A DNA stretch of 32,336 nt from a virus, in the IMG/VR virus record IMGVR_UViG_3300046804_003546, positions 1 through 32,336 of that record; one strand, given 5' to 3'. The notes under the pieces were generated by a model. That model saw only the letters and a program-made list of their open reading frames with translations, did no database searches and was not told the origin of the DNA. Positions 6,775 through 13,763 of the stretch are shown here, piece after piece. How positions within the stretch are numbered: position 1 is the first letter of the stretch; each line of letters begins with the position of its first letter. The translations under genes were made by a program, and so were the position numbers.

Positions 6775-7655
6775 TAGCAATGACCTCAAATAATTTAAAA
6801 GTGACTGAAATATATCCAAAGGTTTTTGTATATAAGAATTTATATAAGAATATTGATGAAACATACAATATTTTAAAAGATTCTAATGGAGAAGATGATG
6901 GATTTTTTAGCCCATGGACAAGATGGTCACATTTTGGCGAGTATCTTTCTCCAACATTTAAGGGTCATGATTATGTTTTAACAATACAAGATCTTGAAAA
7001 GATGGAAGCAAAAACAGAAAAAGAAATTAAACATAAGGAAATTCTTTTAGAAATACTTAATAATTTTTTTATAGCAACAAAAGATTATATTAATAAAAAT
7101 AATGTTGATTTTGATGATACAAAATATCTTGAGGGTACAAAAGATCAAAATGGAAACTTAGTAAAAGAGTGGGAGTTTACTGGCCCTTCCATAGCAAGAT
7201 ATAGAACAGATATAGAAGATATAGTTGCAATGACATATCACTCTGATTATATTAGAGAACCTATTATAAGTCCAGGACATAAGTTTGCAATAACAGCATT
7301 AACATATTTTAATGATGATTATACTGGCGGGGAAATAGATTTTATTGCGAATGGAGAAGCCTTTATGTATAAGCCAGAAGCGGGCGATGTTTTAATATTC
7401 CCATCTGGGCATCCAGAACTTTTAATGGGTGAAAAATCTATATATTTACATGGGGTAATGCCTGCAAAGAATAGTTCAAAATATTTGGCTAGAATGTATT
7501 GGACAAAATATTCAAAAGGTGACGAACTCTGGTTTGAAAAAGAGAAAGAGTTTGGTAAGGAAGAATGGGCATCTATGCAACCAGAAATTATGCAAAAATT
7601 TAGGGATGAAAATCCAAACAAGATTAGTGCAGAAAAAGAAAGAAGGATATCATGA
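6771..7655 (+). CDS. 2OG-Fe(II) dioxygenase, prolyl-4-hydroxylase type (array member 7)
   Basis: 294 residues, the longest of the ten. Iron ligands are His157, Asp159 (TYHSDYI) and His227 (YLHGVMP), with Lys237 (SSKYLA) for 2OG and FNDDYTGGEI. Two insertions stand out: a Lys/Glu-rich helical stretch around residues 75-110, and a GEKSIY loop before the distal His. About 45 Lys/Glu-rich residues follow the core, probably helical. The chosen start is GTG 6771, overlapping the previous stop (GTGA) with GGGAG 10 nt upstream; ATG 6780 is a reasonable alternative that would remove three residues. Confidence 0.83.
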   Translation: MIAMTSNNLKVTEIYPKVFVYKNLYKNIDETYNILKDSNGEDDGFFSPWTRWSHFGEYLSPTFKGHDYVLTIQDLEKMEAKTEKEIKHKEILLEILNNFFIATKDYINKNNVDFDDTKYLEGTKDQNGNLVKEWEFTGPSIARYRTDIEDIVAMTYHSDYIREPIISPGHKFAITALTYFNDDYTGGEIDFIANGEAFMYKPEAGDVLIFPSGHPELLMGEKSIYLHGVMPAKNSSKYLARMYWTKYSKGDELWFEKEKEFGKEEWASMQPEIMQKFRDENPNKISAEKERRIS

Positions 7656-8398
7656 ATCTAGAAAATAAAAAAAGACTAACTAAAGATATTGTTGTTTATG
7701 AAAACTTTATCAGCAAAGAAGAATGTGAAAAAATGATAAAGGCATTAGATGCTCAGGCAGAAAATGGAAAGTTATCTTGGATGCCAATTTCTTTTTATGA
7801 GTCATACTCATCTGTGCTACCACAAGATAATGATCAAGAAATTTTAGATGCTGGACTACCTCCAACAATATTTTCAGATATTGAAAACAAGATGCCAGAG
7901 GCTATTGCTTCTGTTCATGACCTTGATCCTAAAATAATTGCAAAAATTGGATACCATACACAAAAATGGGAACCAGGAGCATATGCAAGAATTCACTCAG
8001 ATAATACTGATGAGAAAGGAAAGTCTGGAGCATTTACTAGAAGTAGATACGCTGGATTCTTATATTTAAATGATGATTTTGAAGGAGGTCTTTTAAGATT
8101 TCCAAGTAATGATATAGAGATTAAACCTCAAGTAGGCATGCTTGCTGTTTTTGACGGGGGATTTAATAATATGCACGAAGTAACTCTAATTACTAAGGGC
8201 GTTAGATATACGATAGGATCTTTCTGGGATGATAGAGAAGAAGACGCATATCCACAAGAACTGAGAGATGCTTGGGCTGAAGAAATGAAGCAAACAAGAG
8301 CAAATCAAGAAATAGAAAGAGCAGAATGGCAAGAGTTACTAAAGCAAGGGTGGAAACTTGATGACAAAGGAAATAAGTATAAGGTTGAAGAATTATGA
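7652..8398 (+). CDS. 2OG-Fe(II) dioxygenase, prolyl-4-hydroxylase type (array member 8)
   Basis: 248 residues, ENF-type (VVYENFISKEECEKMI). Iron ligands are His115, Asp117 (RIHSDNTD) and His175 (NMHEVTL), with Arg185 (KGVRYT) for 2OG. The strand motif is LNDDFEGGLL. After the FWDDRE end of the fold comes a 55-residue charged, probably helical tail finishing with the WxLDDKGNKYKVEEL segment. The start overlaps the previous stop (ATGA), with GAAGGA nine nt upstream. It resembles host-type prolyl hydroxylases more than members 1, 4 and 5 do. Confidence 0.85.
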   Translation: MNLENKKRLTKDIVVYENFISKEECEKMIKALDAQAENGKLSWMPISFYESYSSVLPQDNDQEILDAGLPPTIFSDIENKMPEAIASVHDLDPKIIAKIGYHTQKWEPGAYARIHSDNTDEKGKSGAFTRSRYAGFLYLNDDFEGGLLRFPSNDIEIKPQVGMLAVFDGGFNNMHEVTLITKGVRYTIGSFWDDREEDAYPQELRDAWAEEMKQTRANQEIERAEWQELLKQGWKLDDKGNKYKVEEL

Positions 8399-9060
8399 CA
8401 ATTCCATTTCTTAAAAAAGAATTTGAAGACGCTGGTTTTGAATTTGAAATATCTCATGAACAGATACTTATTGTTAAAGATTTTCTATCAAAACAAGAGA
8501 TAGATTTTATTATGAATATAGTTGATACAACCCCAGAAGAAGATTGGTCAATAGAATATAAGAGAAGTCTAGCAGAATTCTGTATGGAAAAGTTTGGAAG
8601 AGATGATGTAGATAATCTTGTGGCAGAAGGTAAATATGAAATAACAAGAGGCTGGGATGATAAGAATTTAAATATTGGTAAATTGGAGATTAGTAGTAGA
8701 CTTCAAAAAAGACTTGGAGATCTACTTAGGTTGGCAGATGATAATCTAGAACTTGCTGGTTTTGGAACAATGCAAAGAATGCAAGAAGGCGTTGAGTTAA
8801 AGGCCCATACAGATCAACACACAGACCCATCTATTAAATATGCTGCTATACTATACATAAACGATGACTATGAGGATGGAACTCTATTCTTTAAGAATAA
8901 AGAGAATTCAGACTTAAGACCAAAGCCAGGTTCTTTACTTGTCTTTCCAGGCAATGAAGAATTTGAACATGGTGTTAGACATGTAGGTAAAGGACCAATA
9001 AGATATGTCATAGTTGGATTCATAAAAGTAAAAAATTTTTATGAGAACAATAAATACTAG
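8395..9060 (+). CDS. 2OG-Fe(II) dioxygenase, prolyl-4-hydroxylase type (array member 9)
   Basis: 221 residues and the most divergent member. The N-terminal IVKDFLSKQEIDFIM is a degenerate ENF helix. Iron ligands are His138, Asp140 (KAHTDQHTD) and His192 (FEHGVRH), with Arg203 (GPIRYVI) for 2OG. The strand motif is INDDYEDGTL, so the usual Gly-Gly-Glu is Asp-Gly-Thr. A second HxD (HTD, two residues further on) creates an alternative metal-ligand register; I chose the first by spacing to the beta strand. The start overlaps the previous stop (ATGA). Confidence 0.82.
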   Translation: MTIPFLKKEFEDAGFEFEISHEQILIVKDFLSKQEIDFIMNIVDTTPEEDWSIEYKRSLAEFCMEKFGRDDVDNLVAEGKYEITRGWDDKNLNIGKLEISSRLQKRLGDLLRLADDNLELAGFGTMQRMQEGVELKAHTDQHTDPSIKYAAILYINDDYEDGTLFFKNKENSDLRPKPGSLLVFPGNEEFEHGVRHVGKGPIRYVIVGFIKVKNFYENNKY

Positions 9061-9068
9061 GAGGAAAA

Positions 9069-9698
9069 ATGGAAAGAGAAATACTTGAAGAAAAGGTTTA
9101 TTATTACACAAATGTAATTGAAGACCCTAAGAGATTAGTCGATGCAATTGAGAATGACAACAAGGATCCGTGGGGTGAATGGATGGCTTGCTCAGGCATG
9201 GAATATGTTTATGGAACAGACAAGAGTATCTCTCCAGCAGATCCTAGTGATGAAAAAAATACATACATTTATTCAACATTGCAAAAGGCTTTTGATGATG
9301 TAGCAAGAGATTATGCAAAGGCTCAGGGAATTACAGAAGAACCAAAACTTTTCCCAATGTACCCAATCAAGAAGTATATGGCTGGAACCTTTATGGGTGC
9401 ACATTTTGATCAGCAAGAGGGAGACGAAAGACTTAAGGTGTCTTTTGTTATGTATTTAAATGACGACTACGAAGGCGGAGAACTTTCATTCACTATTGCG
9501 TCTCCAGAAGGCGTATTGACTCAACCAAGTCCAGAATCAGATTTTGCTGAGGCAGAAAAGAATGGCAATTATACTTTTGCAATTAAGCCAAAAGCAGGAA
9601 GCATGATTGTGTTTCCTCCATCACCACCATATCATCATACTGCTCACCTAGTAAAGAGTGGATATAAGTATATGGTTCCTCAACACTGGATTCATTAA
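9069..9698 (+). CDS. 2OG-Fe(II) dioxygenase, prolyl-4-hydroxylase type (array member 10)
   Basis: 209 residues and the last oxygenase. It has the strongest ribosome-binding site of the array (AGGAGG at 9059-9064) and does not overlap its neighbours, suggesting higher or independent translation. Iron ligands are His112, Asp114 (GAHFDQQ) and probably His190 (PYHHTAH; chosen because it lies seven residues before the SG of SGYKY, as in other members). Lys200 should bind 2OG. LNDDYEGGEL is followed by an insertion of roughly 30 residues containing SPEGVLTQPSPESD before the next strand, which may reshape the active-site entrance. Confidence 0.84.
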   Translation: MEREILEEKVYYYTNVIEDPKRLVDAIENDNKDPWGEWMACSGMEYVYGTDKSISPADPSDEKNTYIYSTLQKAFDDVARDYAKAQGITEEPKLFPMYPIKKYMAGTFMGAHFDQQEGDERLKVSFVMYLNDDYEGGELSFTIASPEGVLTQPSPESDFAEAEKNGNYTFAIKPKAGSMIVFPPSPPYHHTAHLVKSGYKYMVPQHWIH

Positions 9699-9704
9699 TC
9701 AACA

Positions 9705-10361
9705 ATGAATTCAATAAACAAAATTATAAGATACGATTACGATGGCAATTCGCATGAGTGTCCAAACTGGAGTGTTGATGATTTTGGTGATAATTTTCCA
9801 GTGCCATTATATTCAATAGTTGCATACAAATTAAATAATGATTTAAAAAATGGCCATTATGTAGAAATTGGATCAAACCATTTTCAAGAAGGTAGTAACA
9901 CATATTATTTAGAAAGTGAGCATAACTGGAAAGGCTTGTCTATAGATATTTCAGAATATTATTCAGATTTATTTAATGATAATAGAAAAAATAAATGTAT
10001 AACTGGAAATGCATTAAAAGTTAACTGGGAAAAATATTTTGAAGAAAATAACTTTCCTAAAATTATTGATTTTTTGTCAATAGATATAGACTCAGAATCT
10101 GGACCACACTCAAATACTTTAGCATTTTTAAATTTACCCCTAAGTAGATATAAATTTAATATTATTGTTATAGAACATAATGGCGGAATTGATTATAGAT
10201 TTGAAGATAGCAAAAATATACAAAGAGATGTTTTATCAATGTTTGGATATCATTTAATATATAGAGGACAAACTGATGATATATGGAGTAGGGTTGAACC
10301 AAATAGTAAAAATGGGTTTAATGATATTGGAAGTATATTAGGGAGAATAATAAATGGCTGA
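9705..10361 (+). CDS. FkbM-like SAM-dependent methyltransferase (copy 1)
   Basis: 218 residues. HYVEIGSNHFQEGSNTYYLE (residues 51-70) is the SAM-binding loop of FkbM-like methyltransferases, followed by WKGLSIDIS, where the acidic residue should hold the ribose of SAM, and DFLSIDID in the next strand. FkbM-type enzymes usually O-methylate sugars or related small molecules. The gene begins 6 nt after the oxygenase array without a clear Shine-Dalgarno sequence and overlaps copy 2 by 8 nt. The next protein shares its whole core (YVE-(I/L)-G; GSNTY-LE; YFEENNFPK), so the two arose by duplication. Confidence 0.75.
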   Translation: MNSINKIIRYDYDGNSHECPNWSVDDFGDNFPVPLYSIVAYKLNNDLKNGHYVEIGSNHFQEGSNTYYLESEHNWKGLSIDISEYYSDLFNDNRKNKCITGNALKVNWEKYFEENNFPKIIDFLSIDIDSESGPHSNTLAFLNLPLSRYKFNIIVIEHNGGIDYRFEDSKNIQRDVLSMFGYHLIYRGQTDDIWSRVEPNSKNGFNDIGSILGRIING

Positions 10362-10941
10362 AACACATCAAATTACACAGCAAGAAGATTTTTTAATTAA
10401 AGTTTTAAAAGAAAAAAGAAATGGTTATTATGTAGAACTTGGTGCTTTCCATTCAAGCAAGGGAAGTAACACATATTTATTAGAGAAAGAATATGGCTGG
10501 AAGGGCGTATCTTTTGAAATAAACGATGAGTGGAGAAAAGAGTTTAGTGAGAATAGAACTAACCCATGCATGGGTGATGCTTTAGACTTTAACTATATTT
10601 CTTATTTTGAAGAAAATAATTTTCCAAAACAAATAGATTATCTACAAGTAGATATAGATGCTGGATATGATTATTTAGGCAGACCAGTTGGAAATCCATA
10701 TCTAACACTGCACGGACTACTAGCAGTTCCACTAAACCAATATAGATTTTCAGTTATAACATTTGAGCATGATTCAAATATGTACTGGAGAAATACAGCG
10801 ATGAGAGATGCTCAGAGAGAAATTCTTGATTCGCTTGGTTATTCTTTAGTGGTAAGACAAATGCATGAAGACTGGTGGGTAGATCCAAATGTTATTAAAC
10901 TTGAAGACTATAGAGATTATTTTAAGTGGGACACACTATAA
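10354..10941 (+). CDS. FkbM-like SAM-dependent methyltransferase (copy 2)
   Basis: 195 residues, a paralogue of the preceding gene and shorter by about 25 residues at the N-terminus. YVELGAFHSSKGSNTYLLEK (residues 26-45) is the SAM loop, WKGVSFEIN supplies the acidic ribose-binding residue, and YLQVDIDAG is the following strand. GGGAG lies upstream of the ATG. The C-terminal part (MHEDWWVDPN, then DYRDYFKW) differs from copy 1, so the acceptor specificities probably differ. It is followed by the dehydrogenase with a TAATG overlap. Confidence 0.75.
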   Translation: MAETHQITQQEDFLIKVLKEKRNGYYVELGAFHSSKGSNTYLLEKEYGWKGVSFEINDEWRKEFSENRTNPCMGDALDFNYISYFEENNFPKQIDYLQVDIDAGYDYLGRPVGNPYLTLHGLLAVPLNQYRFSVITFEHDSNMYWRNTAMRDAQREILDSLGYSLVVRQMHEDWWVDPNVIKLEDYRDYFKWDTL

Positions 10942-11606
10942 TGCAAAAAACAGCAATAGTTACTGGTGCCAGCAAGGGTGTAGGCTATGCAACAGTAAAA
11001 TTATTATCTGAGAATGGCTATAAAGTTATAGCAGTATCCAGAAATTTATCAAAAATAATAGAGTTAGTTTCTGATAATGTTGAGGCATACCAGATGGATA
11101 TAACTAATGAAAAAGAGATTAAACGCTTTCATGAAAAATATCAGGATATTACTTTAGACCTTTTAGTTAATAATGCAGGTGGTGGCGCAGGTCCTACACA
11201 TATTATTAATGAAACAATGGATAATTTTAGAAGAGCCTACGACATAAATGTATCTGGCCCAATGTATCTTTCCCAATTATTTGTTCCATCAATGGAAAAA
11301 TCAAAATCTCCAACAATTATATTTATTAGTTCTCTTGGGGGAAAGTTCCCATACAGGTCTGGTGGAAATTATACAAATGCCAAAAGAGGTATGATGGCAC
11401 TTGTAGATACTATGAGATTAGAGTTTCCTCAGTATGGAATTAAAATAACAGAAATTTGTCCAGGTACAATAGATACACAAATAGAAAAAAGAGATATTGC
11501 GTTAACAGCAGAAGACATGGCAGAATGTATTAGATGGGTTGCAGAATTGCCAAGTCATGTTAATATTAATCATATAGAATTAAATCATTTACTTAGTGGT
11601 AAATAG
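10941..11606 (+). CDS. Short-chain dehydrogenase/reductase (classical SDR)
   Basis: 221 residues with every classical SDR motif: TGASKGVG (residues 8-15, nucleotide-binding loop), NNAG (77-80), Ser131, and Tyr144-x3-Lys148 in YTNAKRG. An Arg in AVSRNL after the second strand favours NADP(H). PSHVNINHIEL near the C-terminus resembles the YdfG-type (3-hydroxy acid / serine dehydrogenase) branch of the family. It oxidises or reduces a hydroxyl/carbonyl group. Coming after ten hydroxylases, it could act on a hydroxylated product; this is inference. The start is ATG 10941, overlapping the previous stop; a GTG at 10926 is less likely. Confidence 0.85.
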   Translation: MQKTAIVTGASKGVGYATVKLLSENGYKVIAVSRNLSKIIELVSDNVEAYQMDITNEKEIKRFHEKYQDITLDLLVNNAGGGAGPTHIINETMDNFRRAYDINVSGPMYLSQLFVPSMEKSKSPTIIFISSLGGKFPYRSGGNYTNAKRGMMALVDTMRLEFPQYGIKITEICPGTIDTQIEKRDIALTAEDMAECIRWVAELPSHVNINHIELNHLLSGK

Positions 11607-11639
11607 GTTTTTTATAAACTATCAACTCCAACTTTAGGT

Positions 11640-11664
11640 AGAGTTTTACTTTTTTGAAAACTCT
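11640..11664 (+). promoter_or_regulatory. Dyad overlapping the promoter of the ribonucleotide reductase gene
   Basis: AGAGTTTT (11640-11647) and AAAACTCT (11657-11664) are perfect inverted repeats around a 9-nt loop. The dyad ends at the first base of the extended -10 box, so it covers the -35 region. It could be an operator or a weak transcription stop for the upstream operon. It does not match the NrdR-box sequence as I know it. Confidence 0.4.
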
Positions 11665-11672
11665 GCTATACT
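11664..11672 (+). promoter_or_regulatory. Extended -10 promoter for the ribonucleotide reductase gene
   Basis: TGCTATACT, the same word as at 3189-3197, lies 33 nt upstream of the ATG in the 99-nt gap 11607-11705. No good -35 box is seen. AAAGGA at 11692-11697 is the ribosome-binding site. Confidence 0.55.
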
Positions 11673-11705
11673 TATACTTATTCCGTTTTAGAAAGGACGA
11701 AACAC

Positions 11706-13739
11706 ATGTCAGATTTTTTTAGTTTTAGACTTCCAGAGGATTTTGTAGAAAAATACAAAAATGTTGAAAGCCCATTTGGATTTAAGGATGCAGCAGAAAA
11801 CTCTCTAGGAGAAATTACATTTATACGTACATATTCTCGTATGAAGGAAGATGGAACTAAAGAACGCTGGCATGAGGTTTGTCGTCGTGTAATCGAGGGT
11901 ATGTATTCAGTACAGAAAAATCATGCTAAGGAAAATCGCTTACCATGGAATGACTATAAGGCTCAGAAATCAGCACAAGAAGCATTTCAAAGAATGTTTG
12001 AATTAAAGTGGACTCCGCCAGGACGAGGAATGTGGGCATTTGGAACTCCTATGACTATGGAGAAGAGAAACTCAGCAGCACTTCAAAATTGTGCAATGGT
12101 TTCTACTAAAGACCTAGACAAGAATGATCCAGGAGCATTATTTGCTTGGGTAATGGATGCTCTAATGCTTGGTATCGGTGTTGGGTTTGATACAGTAGGA
12201 CAGGACAAGAATTTTTCAATCTATGCTCCAACAGAGCCAGAACAGGTCTTTGAAATTCCAGACACTCGTGAAGGCTGGGTAGAGTCAGTCAGACTTTTAA
12301 TAAACTCTTACCTGAGACCTAATCAAAATATTCAAAAATTTAACTATGATTTAATTAGACCCCTCGGAGCGCCTATCAAGGGCTTTGGAGGCGTTGCTTC
12401 AGGTCCTGCACCTCTTATCAAGTTGCATGATCAGATTGACCGTGTAATCGGCTCCAGAGTGGGTGAAACACTAGATTCTCGTGCCATTGTTGACCTAGTT
12501 AACCTTATTGGTACTTGTGTAGTTTCAGGAAATGTTCGTCGCTCAGCAACCCTTGCTTTAGGTACTGCTGGAGATGAAGCATTTATGAATTTAAAAAACT
12601 CAGAGGTATTTCCAGAGCGTAACTCATTTGATCCAGAAAACCCTGGATGGGCATGGATGTCAAATAATTCTATTTCAGCAGAAGTAGGAACTAAATATGA
12701 AGACTATGTGGATTTGATTACAGAAAACGGAGAACCAGGGTTTATTTGGCTTGATGTTGCTCGTCAGTATGGAAGACTAAAAGATGCTCCAGATGGCAAA
12801 GATTATCGTGTAATGGGATTTAATCCTTGTGCAGAGCAACCACTAGAATCATACGAACTTTGTACTCTTGTAGAGGTTCACCTAAATAGACATGAATCTA
12901 AGGAAGACTTCCTTAAGACATTGAAATTTGCTTATTTGTATGGCAAGACAGTGACATTGGTTCCAACACATTGGCAACAGACAAATGGAATCATGCAAAG
13001 AAACCGTCGTATTGGCACATCACTTACAGGTATTGCTTCTTTTGCTGATCAAAAGGGTTTGCCAGTTGTCCGTGAATGGATGGATGAAGGTTATAATACA
13101 ATTCGTAAGTATGACAAGCAATACTCAGAATGGCTTTGTGTTCGTGAATCAATTCGTGTAACAACGGTTAAGCCATCAGGATCTGTATCAATTCTTTCTG
13201 GCGCAACTCCTGGAGTTCACTGGGGTCCTGGAGGAAACTTCTTCCTTCGTGCAGTTCGATTTGGAAATACAGATCCAATGATGCATTTGTTCAAAGCAGC
13301 AGGGTATACAATTGAAGACGATGTAGTATCTGCAAATACATCAGTAGTTTATTTTCCAATTAAGTCAGGTCACCCACGATCTGAAAAGGATGTAACGCTA
13401 TTTGAAAAGATTGCACTTGCTGCAACTGCCCAAAAGTACTGGTCTGATAATGGTGTTTCTGTAACTCTATCTTTTGATAAAGAAACAGAGTCAAAGCATG
13501 TTGTTCCAGCACTTCATATGTATGAAGGACAACTAAAAGCAGTTTCGTTTCTTCCAATGGGAAATACTGTTTATCCACAGCAGCCTTATACTCAGATCAC
13601 AGAAGAAGAATATGAGTCATATATTGGTAAATTAAAGCATATTGATTTTGGTGCTATATATGACGGAGTAGATAATCTTGAAGCACAAGGCGAATCTTAT
13701 TGCACAACAGACTATTGTGAGATTAAAATAAATAAGTAG
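11706..13739 (+). CDS. nrdJ: Adenosylcobalamin-dependent ribonucleoside-triphosphate reductase (class II, monomeric type)
   Basis: 677 residues, slightly shorter than the roughly 740 of the Lactobacillus leichmannii enzyme. It reduces ribonucleoside triphosphates to dNTPs, using coenzyme B12 as radical source and no oxygen. Cys375 (NPCAEQ) is the expected thiyl-radical residue with Glu377 two positions on, Cys129 (LQNCAMVST) and Cys386 (YELCTL) form the redox pair, and Cys666-x4-Cys671 (YCTTDYC) is the C-terminal thiol relay; the 11-residue Cys375-Cys386 spacing matches the family. VKPSGSVS is also conserved. It has its own promoter and ribosome-binding site. Arg codons are often CGT here, unlike the AGA-dominated oxygenase genes. 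It supplies dNTPs for phage replication and requires cobalamin in the host. Confidence 0.93.
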   Translation: MSDFFSFRLPEDFVEKYKNVESPFGFKDAAENSLGEITFIRTYSRMKEDGTKERWHEVCRRVIEGMYSVQKNHAKENRLPWNDYKAQKSAQEAFQRMFELKWTPPGRGMWAFGTPMTMEKRNSAALQNCAMVSTKDLDKNDPGALFAWVMDALMLGIGVGFDTVGQDKNFSIYAPTEPEQVFEIPDTREGWVESVRLLINSYLRPNQNIQKFNYDLIRPLGAPIKGFGGVASGPAPLIKLHDQIDRVIGSRVGETLDSRAIVDLVNLIGTCVVSGNVRRSATLALGTAGDEAFMNLKNSEVFPERNSFDPENPGWAWMSNNSISAEVGTKYEDYVDLITENGEPGFIWLDVARQYGRLKDAPDGKDYRVMGFNPCAEQPLESYELCTLVEVHLNRHESKEDFLKTLKFAYLYGKTVTLVPTHWQQTNGIMQRNRRIGTSLTGIASFADQKGLPVVREWMDEGYNTIRKYDKQYSEWLCVRESIRVTTVKPSGSVSILSGATPGVHWGPGGNFFLRAVRFGNTDPMMHLFKAAGYTIEDDVVSANTSVVYFPIKSGHPRSEKDVTLFEKIALAATAQKYWSDNGVSVTLSFDKETESKHVVPALHMYEGQLKAVSFLPMGNTVYPQQPYTQITEEEYESYIGKLKHIDFGAIYDGVDNLEAQGESYCTTDYCEIKINK

Positions 13740-13745
13740 TCTCTG

Positions 13746-13754
13746 TGGTAAAAT
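13746..13754 (+). promoter_or_regulatory. Probable leaderless promoter of the LamG-like protein gene
   Basis: TGGTAAAAT, a variant of the window's TGnTATA(A/C)T motif, ends 9 nt before the ATG at 13764. Transcription would start within a few bases of the start codon, and no Shine-Dalgarno sequence is present in the 25 nt upstream. Confidence 0.45.
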
Positions 13755-13763
13755 AGACCTATA

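Noticed and set aside
11640-11664. Rho-independent terminator after the dehydrogenase
   Set aside because: The stem is AT-rich with no T-run after it and it overlaps a promoter, so an operator is as likely.
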